Notes: generated from the letters alone by a model not told the origin. A stretch of DNA of 64,000 nucleotides from an uncultured Lachnospiraceae bacterium (GCA_951802115.1 CATOPL010000006.1:62001-126000); one strand, 5' to 3'; shown: positions 43,366 to 52,555, counted from the stretch's first letter. A program made the numbers and translations.

Positions 43366-45165
43366 ATGAAAACATCTTACAATGGAAAGCTGGCGCGTAT
43401 TAATCTGAGCACTGGAGAGATTAAGGTAGAGCAGCTTGACATGGAACTGGCAACAAAATTCATCGGCGGGCGCGGACTTGGAACGAAGATGCTCTATGAT
43501 GAAGGCGTGGCGACGGTGGATCCGCTGTCCGAGAATAACAAGCTGATTTATATCACCGGACCTATGACCGGTACGGCATCTCCTTCAGCGGGACGCTATA
43601 TGGTTGTGACCAAATCTCCGCTGACCGGTATGATCGCGTCCTCCAACTCCGGCGGCGTATGGGGTGCCAGACTGAAATATGCAGGCTGGGATGCTCTGAT
43701 CGTGGAAGGCAAAGCATCTGAGTGGACTTACATTAACATAGTGGATGACAAAATTGAACTGCTTTCTGCAAAAGATTATGTGGGTATGATGAGTGAGGAA
43801 GCGGATGAGAAGCTTAAAGAAGCACATCCGGGCTGCAATGTACTCAATATCGGACCGGCAGGAGAGCATCTGTCTCTGCTGGCGGCGATTATGAACGATA
43901 AGGATCGTGCAGCCGGCAGAAGCGGCGTGGGAGCTGTTATGGGTTCCAAGAATCTGAAGGCAATCACCGTTACAGCAACGGCGAAAGTAGTTGAGCCTTT
44001 CGATGCGGCGAAGTTAAAAGAAGCAACCAAGGCATGCAATCAGAAAATTCGTGAGAACGGCGTTACCGGAGGCGGACTTCCCACTTATGGAACGGCAGTA
44101 CTGGTTAATATTATCAACAACACCGGTTCTTTCCCGACCAAGAACTGGCAGGAGTCTTATTATCCGGAAGCAGACGATATCTCCGGCGAGACTCTGAAAG
44201 ATACCTATCTGGTAAAGAATGCGGCCTGCCACAGATGTCCGATTGCCTGCGGCCGTGTGATCAAGGTAGGCGACAAGGTCGTCGGCGGACCAGAGTACGA
44301 GCCTCTGTGGGCGTACGGCGGAAACTGCGGCCTGCATGATCTGAATGCGATAGATGAAGCAAATATGTGGTGTAATGAATATGGACTGGATGCGATCTCC
44401 ACACCCTGTACGATCGCAGCGGCCATGGAATTATTTGATAAAGGATATATTAAGGAAGAAGAGTGTGATGGCATTCCTCTTGCATGGGGCAGCAGTGAGG
44501 CTATCGTAGAATGGACCAAACGGATGGGAGAAGGAAAGCTTCCGCTGGCAAAACTGATGGCAGACGGTTCCTATCGTCTTTGTGAGCATTACGGACATCC
44601 GGAGATTTCCATGAGTGTGAAGAAGCAGGAAATGCCGGCGTACGATGCAAGAGGCATCCAGGGCATCGGCATTACATATGCCACCAGCAACCGCGGTGGC
44701 TGTCATGTGCGTGGATACCTGATCTCCCCGGAGGTGCTGGGTCTTCCGGAGCAGCTGGATCGTACGACTACAGAAGGAAAGGCGCAGTGGTGTAAGATTT
44801 TCCAGGATCTGACAGCAGTGATTGACTCCATGGGTCTGTGTCTGTTCTCGTCCTTCGCACTGGGTGCGCCGGACTATGCAGCGCTTCTGAATGCAGGTAC
44901 CGGAACTGAGTATACGCCGGAAGAGCTTCTGACGGTAGGTGAACGAATCTACAACATTGAGCGTCTGTTTAACAAGGCGGCAGGTATGAAGCCGGAGGAT
45001 GACAGACTTCCGAAGCGTCTGACAGAAGAGCCGATCTCATCCGGACCGTCCAAGGGACAGATAAGCCAGATCAACGTGACACTTCCGCAGTATTATGAGG
45101 TGAGAGGCTGGGAGAATGCGTTCCCGACCAAAGAGACATTGGAGAGACTGGGACTGACAGAGTAA
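43366..45165 (+). CDS. aor: Tungsten-dependent aldehyde:ferredoxin oxidoreductase
   Basis: A 599-residue AOR-family protein. The N-terminal pterin-binding domain has NGKLARINLSTGEI, FIGGRGLGTKMLYDE and SPLTGMIASSNSGGVWG. The middle carries the cluster cysteines CHRCPIACGR (C-x2-C-x3-C) and a later CLFSSF, plus GGPEYEPLWAYGGNCG. It interconverts aldehydes and carboxylates with ferredoxin, using a W-bis-pterin and one [4Fe-4S] cluster. AAGGAGG is eight bases before the chosen ATG. A Moco/Tuco riboswitch controls it, and cofactor and tungstate-transport genes follow. The precise aldehyde substrate is unknown. Confidence 0.93.
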   Translation: MKTSYNGKLARINLSTGEIKVEQLDMELATKFIGGRGLGTKMLYDEGVATVDPLSENNKLIYITGPMTGTASPSAGRYMVVTKSPLTGMIASSNSGGVWGARLKYAGWDALIVEGKASEWTYINIVDDKIELLSAKDYVGMMSEEADEKLKEAHPGCNVLNIGPAGEHLSLLAAIMNDKDRAAGRSGVGAVMGSKNLKAITVTATAKVVEPFDAAKLKEATKACNQKIRENGVTGGGLPTYGTAVLVNIINNTGSFPTKNWQESYYPEADDISGETLKDTYLVKNAACHRCPIACGRVIKVGDKVVGGPEYEPLWAYGGNCGLHDLNAIDEANMWCNEYGLDAISTPCTIAAAMELFDKGYIKEEECDGIPLAWGSSEAIVEWTKRMGEGKLPLAKLMADGSYRLCEHYGHPEISMSVKKQEMPAYDARGIQGIGITYATSNRGGCHVRGYLISPEVLGLPEQLDRTTTEGKAQWCKIFQDLTAVIDSMGLCLFSSFALGAPDYAALLNAGTGTEYTPEELLTVGERIYNIERLFNKAAGMKPEDDRLPKRLTEEPISSGPSKGQISQINVTLPQYYEVRGWENAFPTKETLERLGLTE

Positions 45166-45179
45166 CCAATAACATGATT

Positions 45180-45209
45180 GGCGAAAGGGAGTTCTTCCTT
45201 TCGCCTTTT
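45180..45209 (+). terminator. Rho-independent terminator after AOR
   Basis: GGCGAAAGG (45180-45188) pairs with CCTTTCGCC (45197-45205), followed by TTTT. It probably reduces transcription into the cofactor genes. Confidence 0.88.
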
Positions 45210-45260
45210 GAATTTTAAGAACAAGGGTGTATGATGTAGGGAGACTTTTCTGCAGGATGC

Positions 45261-45299
45261 GCCCCATAAGATGGGCAGGGGAAGAAAGATCTCCTGCCC
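45261..45299 (+). other. Mutually exclusive hairpins in the moaD leader
   Basis: CCCAT (45263-45267) can pair with ATGGG (45271-45275), or GGGCAGG (45273-45279) can pair with CCTGCCC (45293-45299). The two stems share bases 45273-45275. They lie 25 bases before the moaD ribosome site. Confidence 0.5.
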
Positions 45300-45324
45300 G
45301 GTCCTGATTTTATGGAGAGAAGCT

Positions 45325-45546
45325 ATGATCGAAGTGAGGTTGTTTGCCACGTTCCGGGAGGGAAGGGACAAGATTGTTTTTCTGGAGCCGGAACGGGCGG
45401 CTTGTCCGGCGGATGTACTGGACCATCTGGGGATTCCCCATGAGGAAGTTGCCATTTGTCTGATTAATGGATTTCACAGCGGGTTGTCTGATCCGGTGAA
45501 AGATCAGGATGTGCTTGCTCTTTTTCCGCCTGTAGGCGGAGGCTGA
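45325..45546 (+). CDS. MoaD/ThiS-like ubiquitin-fold sulfur carrier
   Basis: A 73-residue beta-grasp protein starting MIEVRLFATFREGRD and ending in VGGG. The C-terminal Gly-Gly is the site of adenylation and thiocarboxylation in MoaD. The start with GGAGAG upstream removes unrelated leading residues. It lies two bases before a MoeB/ThiF-type enzyme, its expected activating partner. In AOR operons a MoaD-like protein supplies dithiolene sulfur for the pterin cofactor. Confidence 0.85.
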   Translation: MIEVRLFATFREGRDKIVFLEPERAACPADVLDHLGIPHEEVAICLINGFHSGLSDPVKDQDVLALFPPVGGG

Positions 45547-45548
45547 GG

Positions 45549-46271
45549 ATGTCGGATGAGAGCCGGTACACCCGGCAGATCCTGCTTTCACAGATTGGAG
45601 AGCAGGGACAGAAAAAGCTGACAGAGAGCACAGTGGCTGTCATCGGCTGCGGAGGTCTTGGAGCACCGGTTCTGACCAGTCTGGCGCTTGCCGGGGTGGG
45701 GAAGATCCGGATGATCGACCATGACAGGGTGAGTCTGAGTAATCTGAACCGACAGTTTATATATGAAGAGTCGGATCTGGATAAAGAGAAATGTAAAAGA
45801 GCGGCAGATTTTCTGCAGAAGAGGAATTCCGGGATTGTGCTGGAACCCGTCTGTGAATGTCTGAACGCAGAGAATGCAGGACAGCTTCTGTACGGTGCAG
45901 ATGTGATTGTGGACTGTGTGGACCGGATAGAGACAAGAAGACATGCGGGACGCGCCGCGAGGAAACTGCTGGTTCCTCTGGTAGAAGGAGGCGTGCATGG
46001 GTTTTACGGGTTTGTGTTACCGATTTTACCGGGAGAGAGTGCCTGCCTGGAATGCGTGACGGTGGGGAACGCGGAAGAGAAAGGTCCGGTTCCGGCAGTC
46101 GGGGCTGTGGCCGGGGTGATCGGAAGTCTGCAGGCGGTGGAATGTCTGAAGATTCTGCTGGGGTTTGATCATGTCCTGTACGGGCGGATGCTGCAGTATG
46201 ACGGATTGTATGGGGAATTTACAGAAGTGCCGGTACATGTAAGGTCGAATTGTGTCTGTCAAATAGGATGA
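45549..46271 (+). CDS. moeB: MoeB/ThiF-type adenylyltransferase
   Basis: A 240-residue E1-like enzyme with SRYTRQILLSQIG, the ATP-binding GCGGLGAPVLTSLALAG, the IDHDRVSLSNLNRQF stretch and a Cys pair CLEC; the second metal-binding pair appears reduced to CVC at the C-terminus. It adenylates the Gly-Gly end of MoaD-like proteins. It starts two bases after the moaD stop, supporting this role rather than thiamine synthesis; no thi genes are nearby. Confidence 0.87.
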   Translation: MSDESRYTRQILLSQIGEQGQKKLTESTVAVIGCGGLGAPVLTSLALAGVGKIRMIDHDRVSLSNLNRQFIYEESDLDKEKCKRAADFLQKRNSGIVLEPVCECLNAENAGQLLYGADVIVDCVDRIETRRHAGRAARKLLVPLVEGGVHGFYGFVLPILPGESACLECVTVGNAEEKGPVPAVGAVAGVIGSLQAVECLKILLGFDHVLYGRMLQYDGLYGEFTEVPVHVRSNCVCQIG

Positions 46272-46338
46272 AAAAGGTTGTAGATGACAAAAAAGTCATA
46301 TGCAATAGATTATTAATATTCCAAGGAGGAAATCATCT

Positions 46339-47313
46339 ATGAAAAAACAGAGACAATGGCTGGCAGTTGTGCTGGCGACCTTATTGCTGGCAGGGGCACT
46401 GAGCGGTTGCGGCGGTAAGGAAGCGGAGACACCGCCGGCGGAGTCCCCGGCAGAGGCGCAGGAAGAAGCGCCTGCAGAGACTCCGGAGGAGACGCCTGCA
46501 GAAGAACCGGAAGAGACAGAACCGGCGGCCGATGAAGCAGATGCGGCGCCAGTGGAGAAAAAAGGTGTGCTCATGATGGCGACCACTACCAGTACGGCAG
46601 ACACAGGGCTTCTGGATTATCTGGCTCCGATCTTTTTGGAGCAGACCGGATGGGAGCTTCAGTGGAACGCAGTGGGTACCGGAGAAGCGCTGAAGATGGG
46701 CGAGAACGGGGATGTGGATATCGTTCTGGTTCATGCGAAGGCAAGTGAGGAAGAATTTGTAGCCAATGGATTTGGCGTGGAGCGCTTCCAGGTTATGTAC
46801 AATGATTTTATCGTGGTCGGACCGGCGGAGCCTATCGCTCATACAGAGGATATCGAAGCGGCATTTAAGACGATTCAGGAAGAGCAGCTGACCTTTGTTT
46901 CCCGGGGAGATGATTCCGGAACAGACAAGAAGGAGAAAGGCATCTGGAAGAAGCTGGAGCTTGACCAGACGCAGAATCCCAACTATCTGGAGTCGGGACA
47001 GGGTATGGGCGCTACGATTACCATGGCAGATGAAAAGGGCGCATACTGCCTGACCGACAGAGGCACCTGGCTGAAGATGAAGAATGATGCAGATGTGGAA
47101 TTGCAGCTGGAAGTTATCTGCGAGGGTGCAGCGGATCTTTTGAATCAGTATGGAATCATCGCGGTAAGTCCGGAGAAATATCCGGAAGTTAACAATGAGG
47201 CGGCCAATACCATGATCGAGTGGATCTGCTCCGAAGAAGTCCAGGAGCTCATTGGCAATTACGGTGTGGAAGAGTACGGACAGGCACTGTTCACTCCCAA
47301 TGCCAACGAATAA
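46339..47313 (+). CDS. tupA: Tungstate ABC transporter substrate-binding lipoprotein
   Basis: A 324-residue lipoprotein: signal peptide with lipobox LSGC (Cys near residue 23), then a Pro/Glu/Ala-rich linker (about 25-70). The TupA domain has MATTTSTADTGLLDYLAPIF, GDVDIVLVHAKASEEEFV, VMYNDFIVVGP and SRGDDSGTDKKEKGIW. The TTST and SRGDDSGT motifs characterise TupA/WtpA-type oxyanion binders selective for tungstate. AAGGAGG precedes the ATG. A terminator follows before tupB, likely to give more binding protein than membrane subunits. Confidence 0.93.
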   Translation: MKKQRQWLAVVLATLLLAGALSGCGGKEAETPPAESPAEAQEEAPAETPEETPAEEPEETEPAADEADAAPVEKKGVLMMATTTSTADTGLLDYLAPIFLEQTGWELQWNAVGTGEALKMGENGDVDIVLVHAKASEEEFVANGFGVERFQVMYNDFIVVGPAEPIAHTEDIEAAFKTIQEEQLTFVSRGDDSGTDKKEKGIWKKLELDQTQNPNYLESGQGMGATITMADEKGAYCLTDRGTWLKMKNDADVELQLEVICEGAADLLNQYGIIAVSPEKYPEVNNEAANTMIEWICSEEVQELIGNYGVEEYGQALFTPNANE

Positions 47314-47323
47314 AGAAAGGACC

Positions 47324-47350
47324 GGGGCTGTGTAAAACAGCCCCTTTTCT
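47324..47350 (+). terminator. Terminator/attenuator between tupA and tupB
   Basis: GGGGCTG (47324-47330), loop TGTAAAA, CAGCCCC (47338-47344), then TTTTCT. Since tupB and tupC follow on the same strand with no clear promoter, partial read-through is expected. Confidence 0.85.
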
Positions 47351-47365
47351 CAATCGGGTGATGAT

Positions 47366-48058
47366 ATGCAGGTTATAAAAGAATTACTGGATACTTTCTT
47401 TTCGGATGTGGGAGTGTTTGATGCCATCTGTGTGACTTTTCAGATGGCGTTCTGCGCTACAGCGATTTCATCTGTCCTGGGAATTCTGCTGGGACTTTTG
47501 CTGGAGAGGGCGGATTTTGTGGGAAAAAAGGTGGTCATCCGTATCAACCGCACGCTGATGGGCGTTCCTCCGGTTGTGGTTGGTCTGATCGTCTATATGC
47601 TTCTGATGCGAAGAGGTCCTCTGGGGAGGCTGAACATGCTGTTTTCGATCCGGGGGATGATCCTGGCGCAGGTGCTGATCATTACGCCGATTATCTGTGG
47701 GATGACTTATACAACTCTTGTCTCCCGGGCGCCGGCGGTGCGGGCATTTGCAAAAACCATGGGGGCAGACCGGCTCCAGACACAGTGGCTGGTGGTGCGG
47801 GAGCTGAAAAAAGAGCTGTATTTTGCGGTGGTTACCGGATTCGGGCGTTCCATCAGCGAAGTAGGTGCGGTGATGCTGGTGGGAGGAAACATTAAGGGTC
47901 ATACCCGCACCATGACTACGACGATCTCTCTTCTGAAAAGTCAGGGGATCTTCACGGAAGGGCTGACGCTGGGCCTTCTTCTTTTGCTCATGGCATTTGT
48001 GATCCAGAGTCTTGCGGATTTTTTCCAGAAGGGAGAGCGGTCGGATGAGAATTATTGA
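47366..48058 (+). CDS. tupB: Tungstate ABC transporter permease
   Basis: A 230-residue permease with about five membrane segments and the cytoplasmic loop GADRLQTQWLVVRELKKELYFAVVTGFGRSISEVGAV interrupted by helices, the EAA-like coupling motif. TupB forms the channel for tungstate with TupC. GGTGATGATATG provides a weak GGTGAT ribosome site. It overlaps tupC by 14 bases. Confidence 0.92.
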   Translation: MQVIKELLDTFFSDVGVFDAICVTFQMAFCATAISSVLGILLGLLLERADFVGKKVVIRINRTLMGVPPVVVGLIVYMLLMRRGPLGRLNMLFSIRGMILAQVLIITPIICGMTYTTLVSRAPAVRAFAKTMGADRLQTQWLVVRELKKELYFAVVTGFGRSISEVGAVMLVGGNIKGHTRTMTTTISLLKSQGIFTEGLTLGLLLLLMAFVIQSLADFFQKGERSDENY

Positions 48059-48755
48059 TCTTGAGAAAAGTCAGGGCGATTTTCAGATGAGAACCGGCAG
48101 CTTTTCTATAGAAGAGAGGAAGATTCATGGGATTATCGGCGGGAACGGCTGTGGAAAGACGACGCTTTGCAAGCTGATTATGGGGATTTTAAAGCCGGAC
48201 AGCGGAAGGATCGACTATGAAGGGCTGAATGTCAGAGAGATTACGATGACGGCTCAGAGACCCTATTTTATTCAGGGGAGCGTATATGAAAATATCTGCT
48301 ATCCACTGAAGCTCAGACGGATCTGCCCGGATGAACAGAAGATTGACGGCTGGCTTGCAAGATGCGGACTGGAGGAGAAAAAGTATCAGTATGCCAGGAG
48401 TCTTTCCAGTGGGGAGCAGCAGAAGATTTCCATGATCCGGGCTCTGATCTTTGATCCGAAGTTTATTATGATTGACGAGACTTTGTCGAATCTGGATCCG
48501 GAAAATCTGGAGCTGTTTGAGCAGGTGATTCTTGAAATACAGAAGGAACGGCCGGTAACCTGGCTGTTGATCAGCCATCGGCTGGCGCATATATACAAAA
48601 TGTGTGAGGTACTGCATTTTATGCATCAGGGCGAGATCCTAGCCAGCGGGAGCAAGGACGAGATCTTGTTTGGCTCGGAGGATGAACGAATTCGCCGGTT
48701 TGTTGCAAATGAAGTGATCAGGATGGAGGGAAAGCATGGAGCTTTTGAAAGTTGA
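48045..48755 (+). CDS. tupC: Tungstate ABC transporter ATP-binding protein
   Basis: A 236-residue ABC ATPase with Walker A GGNGCGKTT, Q-loop TAQRP, signature LSSGEQQKISMIRAL, Walker B FIMIDETLSNLDP and the switch His in LISHRL. The ATG at 48045 has GGGAGAG upstream; a start at 48012 would add residues unlike the family. It overlaps tupB by 14 bases and moeA by 20, so the three are translated together. Confidence 0.92.
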   Translation: MRIIDLEKSQGDFQMRTGSFSIEERKIHGIIGGNGCGKTTLCKLIMGILKPDSGRIDYEGLNVREITMTAQRPYFIQGSVYENICYPLKLRRICPDEQKIDGWLARCGLEEKKYQYARSLSSGEQQKISMIRALIFDPKFIMIDETLSNLDPENLELFEQVILEIQKERPVTWLLISHRLAHIYKMCEVLHFMHQGEILASGSKDEILFGSEDERIRRFVANEVIRMEGKHGAFES

Positions 48756-49965
48756 TACGCTGGAACAGGCGAGAGAGAAACTGATGCAGGCCGTGGGGGA
48801 CGGCTGGCTGACAACCTGTGAAGTACCAGTCGTGGAGGCGCTGGACAGGGTGCTGGCGGAGGACATATACGGGGAACTGGATATTCCATGTTTTCGCCGT
48901 TCCATGGTGGACGGTTATGCAGTACAGGCAAAGGATACGATGGGGGCCGGAGAGAGTATTCCGGTCTTTTTGCAGGTGATTGAAGATGTGGCCATCGGGA
49001 CCAGAGCCTGCTCCACGATTGGTCCTGGAACCTGTGCCTATGTGCCTACGGGCGGGATGATCCCGGAGGGAGCGGACAGCTGTGTCATGGTGGAATATTG
49101 CGAGCAGTTTGATGAAGACCATATTGCAGTCAGCCAGTCGGTATCTTCGGGAAGACATGTGGTGGAAGCCGGAGAAGACAGCCGGAAAGGAGCTTTGCTA
49201 TTAAAAAAAGGGACAAGGCTCCGGCCTCAGGAGATCGGAGCGCTGGCAGCAGAAGGGCTGACCTGCGTAATGGTGTATGAGCCTCTTAAGATTTCCATCA
49301 TTTCCACCGGAGACGAGCTGACAGCCCCGGGGGAGGAGCTGCAGGAGGGGAAGATTTATGACATCAATACATATGCGCTGGCAGCTCTGGCAAAGAAGCA
49401 CGGTTTTATGGTCAGTAATACCAGAACAGTGCCGGATGTATACGATGCCCTGCGCAGTGCCATCCTGGAAGCAAAAGATGAAAGCGACATTGTGGTGATC
49501 TCCGGGGGAAGCTCCAAGGGAAAGAAGGATATGACTGCACTTCTGGTGGACGAGCTGTCCGATCCGGGGGTATTCACCCATGGCCTTGCACTGAAACCGG
49601 GAAAACCTACGATCCTGGGGCTGGATCAGAAGAGTCGGACCCTGATGCTTGGGCTTCCCGGTCATCCGGTGGCGGCCATGGCTGTGTTCGAGATGCTTCC
49701 GGTGTGGCTGAAGAGGCAGCAGGAGGGAGAGCAGGAGAAGCTTCCTGTCCCGGCAGTTTTAAACGGAAATGTCCCGGGGACGCCGGGAAGGAAAATGTTG
49801 CTGTTTGTGGAGCTTACAAAGACGCCGGAAGGGTATCTGGCCAGTCCGGTATTTGGAAAATCCGGTCTGATGTCAACTATGACAAGGGCGGACGGCTATG
49901 CGGTGGTGGAACTGAATCAGGAGGGACTGAAGACCGGTGACCGGATCTGGGTACAGGTATTTTAA
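48736..49965 (+). CDS. moeA: Molybdopterin molybdenumtransferase MoeA
   Basis: A 409-residue MoeA protein. The order is MoeA N-terminal part (EALDRVLAEDIYGELDIPCFRRSMVDGYAV), the linker domain (YVPTGGMIPEGADSCVMVEY), the MPT-binding domain (ISTGDELTAPGEELQEGKIYDINTY, VISGGSSKGKKD, KPGKPT, LPGHPVAAM) and the C-terminal beta domain. It inserts the metal into adenylated pterin, here presumably tungsten given TupABC. The start lies inside the tupC end. Confidence 0.93.
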   Translation: MELLKVDTLEQAREKLMQAVGDGWLTTCEVPVVEALDRVLAEDIYGELDIPCFRRSMVDGYAVQAKDTMGAGESIPVFLQVIEDVAIGTRACSTIGPGTCAYVPTGGMIPEGADSCVMVEYCEQFDEDHIAVSQSVSSGRHVVEAGEDSRKGALLLKKGTRLRPQEIGALAAEGLTCVMVYEPLKISIISTGDELTAPGEELQEGKIYDINTYALAALAKKHGFMVSNTRTVPDVYDALRSAILEAKDESDIVVISGGSSKGKKDMTALLVDELSDPGVFTHGLALKPGKPTILGLDQKSRTLMLGLPGHPVAAMAVFEMLPVWLKRQQEGEQEKLPVPAVLNGNVPGTPGRKMLLFVELTKTPEGYLASPVFGKSGLMSTMTRADGYAVVELNQEGLKTGDRIWVQVF

Positions 49966-50134
49966 TGATTCTGTTCCTTCTTTGGAATTGTGTACCTGCT
50001 TACAAAGTATCCATTGCTGCATGATATGAATTGGGTGTAAAAGGATATATGAATTTTTCAGTTTCGTAGCATGGGCACTCTTTTCGAAATGGATGTTATT
50101 TTTATAGAAAAACAGTATCAGCTAGGAGTACATG

Positions 50135-52045
50135 ATGGGAAAAAGAAATCTGTATTTGAAAACAACTCCGGTGGAGGAAGCAAAAGAAATCTATCTGGAG
50201 GCACTGAAGAAAATATGGGAACCGGAATATGAGACAGTTCCGGTCATTGAAGCGTGCAAAAGAGTGACGCGTCATGCGGTGTATGCAAAAAACAGTTCAC
50301 CGCTGTACAATGCATCGGCCATGGACGGAATCGCAGTGATTTCTTCCAGAACTGGCGGGGCGTGTGAGACAACGCCGGTACGTCTGCAGGAAGGGGAAGA
50401 CTATGTGGTGGTGGATACGGGAGATCCTGTGCATCACCCCTATGACGCGGTGATCATGGCGGAGGACCTGCTGGAGACGGAGCGGGAAGATCAGGTGGAA
50501 ATCATCGCTTCCGCGGCAGCCTGGCAGCATGTGCGTCCGGTAGGAGAGGATATTGTGGCGGGAGAGATGATCCTGCCCAGCTGCCATAGGATTCGTCCTA
50601 TCGATGTAGGCGTCCTTCTGTCGGCGGGCATTCTTGAGATTGAGGTGGTGAAACAGCCGAAAGCGACGATTTTTCCCACAGGAACCGAGATCATCGAACC
50701 GGGGGCCGCGATCGAGGAAGGGAGTATCATCGAATCCAATACACGGATGTTCGAGCAGATGGTTCTGGAGCAGGGGGGCGTTCCGGATCGCCGTCCTATA
50801 TTGGCGGATGACTATGAGACGATCCGGGATGAGGTGAAAAAGGCAGTTTCGGAATCAGATATGGTCCTGATCAATGCGGGTTCCAGTGCGGGCCGGGACG
50901 ATTACACGGTTCATGTTCTCCGGGAGCTGGGAGAGGTCCTTGTCCACGGAGTTGCGATCAAGCCGGGAAAACCGGTCATTCTGGCCATTGTGGATCAAAA
51001 ACCGGTCATAGGGCTTCCGGGGTATCCAGTGTCTGCCTATATTGCTTTTGAGAACTTCGCGGCTCCGGTGCTTGCCATGATGGGACAGCTTCCGATGAAA
51101 ACCGATCATGAAGTGGAAGCGGTGATCTCCAGACGTCTGGTGTCCAACCTGAAGCATAAGGAATATGTGCGGATCAAGGCCGGAGTTGTGGAGGACCGGA
51201 TGGTGGCAGCGCCTCTGGCACGAGGGGCGGGGGCGGCCATGTCGCTGGTGCGGGCGGACGGGTTCTGTGTTATTGACCAGAACTGTGAAGGCGTGGAAGC
51301 AGGAGAAAAAGTGAAAATTTCTCTGTACCGGACTCCGGAGGAGATCGCCCGTACGGTAGTAGTGACCGGCAGCCATGATCTGATCCTCGATGTGGCAGCG
51401 GATCTGATGCCCATATTGCACAGGGGCATGCATCTGTCCAGCACTCATGTGGGAAGTATGGGCGGTCTTATGGCACTGAAGAGAAAAGAAGCCCATATTG
51501 CGCCGATTCATCTTCTGGATGAGACAGACGGCACATACAATGACTGTTATGTGAAGCGGCTGTTCCAGGAACCGGTAGCCGTTGTGACCGGGGTCCAGAG
51601 AATCCAGGGCATCATGGTAAAGAAAGGAAATCCATTTGGTATCCGGGGGATTGAAGATCTGAAAAACGGTCGTTTTGTAAACCGGCAGCGGGGCGCCGGA
51701 ACCAGACTGCTGCTGGATTATCAGATGAAAAAAGCGGGGATGCTTCCCGGGATGATCAACGGCTATGACAGAGAAGCGTCCACTCATATGGCGGTAGCGG
51801 CGCTGGTGGCCAGCGACAGTGCGGATGCCGGCATGGGAATCCTTTCTGCGGCCAGATCCATGGAGCTGGATTTCATTCCGGTGGGAGAAGAATGGTATGA
51901 ATTTGCCATACCGGAATCATTCCTTGAGCTGCCTCATGTACAGGCATTTCTGGACGTCTTGAAGAGCAGGCGCTTTGCAGAAGAAGTGACAAGACTTGGG
52001 GGCTATGGGATGGAAAGATCAGGAGAGGTCAGATGGATTCGATAG
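50135..52045 (+). CDS. MoeA fused to a periplasmic-binding-like domain
   Basis: About 636 residues from the ATG at 50135 (AGGAG six bases upstream; ATG 50132 is also possible). Residues about 1-400 form a second MoeA (SPLYNASAMDGIAV, GDPVHHPYDAVIMAEDL, PTGTEIIEPGAAIEEGSIIESNT in parts, NAGSSAGRDDYTVHVL, LPGYPVSAYIAFE). Residues about 410-636 form a PBP-like domain related to molybdate/LysR-substrate binders (VVTGSHDLILDVAAD, HVGSMGGLMALKRKEAHIAPIHLLD, RFVNRQRGAGTRLLLDY). Such fusions occur in anaerobes with Mo/W enzymes; the PBP part may hold metal oxyanion or a cofactor precursor. It overlaps the MOSC gene by 13 bases. Confidence 0.88.
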   Translation: MGKRNLYLKTTPVEEAKEIYLEALKKIWEPEYETVPVIEACKRVTRHAVYAKNSSPLYNASAMDGIAVISSRTGGACETTPVRLQEGEDYVVVDTGDPVHHPYDAVIMAEDLLETEREDQVEIIASAAAWQHVRPVGEDIVAGEMILPSCHRIRPIDVGVLLSAGILEIEVVKQPKATIFPTGTEIIEPGAAIEEGSIIESNTRMFEQMVLEQGGVPDRRPILADDYETIRDEVKKAVSESDMVLINAGSSAGRDDYTVHVLRELGEVLVHGVAIKPGKPVILAIVDQKPVIGLPGYPVSAYIAFENFAAPVLAMMGQLPMKTDHEVEAVISRRLVSNLKHKEYVRIKAGVVEDRMVAAPLARGAGAAMSLVRADGFCVIDQNCEGVEAGEKVKISLYRTPEEIARTVVVTGSHDLILDVAADLMPILHRGMHLSSTHVGSMGGLMALKRKEAHIAPIHLLDETDGTYNDCYVKRLFQEPVAVVTGVQRIQGIMVKKGNPFGIRGIEDLKNGRFVNRQRGAGTRLLLDYQMKKAGMLPGMINGYDREASTHMAVAALVASDSADAGMGILSAARSMELDFIPVGEEWYEFAIPESFLELPHVQAFLDVLKSRRFAEEVTRLGGYGMERSGEVRWIR

Positions 52046-52485
52046 GAAGACTGGAAAAGATCGTGTATTTTCCGGCCAAAGGAGAGCCGGGAGTCGTCGT
52101 GGATGAGCGGAAAGTAACTCTGGAATCCGGACTGGACGGAGACTGGCATGGACTGAACGCCAATGGCAGTCTGACTGTATGGACGGCGGAAGCCAGAGCG
52201 CTTCTGACAGAGCAGGGATTCTCCGGGATCTGCTTTCGGCGTTTCAAAGAAAATCTTTCTCTGTCCGGACTTGACCTGTCAAAGCTTGCAGCCGGAACAC
52301 AGCTTCGGATCGGCGATGTGGTGCTGGAGGTGGAATCTGAAAAAAAGAGCTGTCATCCGGACATCTGTCCTTTGACAGAAGGCAGAGCGGACTGTCTGCT
52401 GAAAAAGCAGAGCCGATATGTAGTGGTGGTGAAAGCGGGGACACTGTACAGAGGTGCGCAGGTGCAGGTGAATGAAGTTCTGTAG
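52033..52485 (+). CDS. MOSC-domain protein
   Basis: A 150-residue protein resembling free-standing MOSC domains (VTLESGLDGDWHG, a conserved Cys in KSCHPDICPL, GDVVLEV). MOSC domains are sulfur-carrier modules also found at the end of molybdenum cofactor sulfurase. Its overlap with the MoeA fusion gene and place in the island argue for a role in W-cofactor sulfur chemistry. GAGAGG precedes the ATG. Confidence 0.82.
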   Translation: MDSIGRLEKIVYFPAKGEPGVVVDERKVTLESGLDGDWHGLNANGSLTVWTAEARALLTEQGFSGICFRRFKENLSLSGLDLSKLAAGTQLRIGDVVLEVESEKKSCHPDICPLTEGRADCLLKKQSRYVVVVKAGTLYRGAQVQVNEVL

Positions 52486-52555
52486 ACATCGTTTTTCTGG
52501 AATAGCATCCTGCCGGTTCGGATTGCAACTGATTGTACGAAAAACGAGCAGAGAC

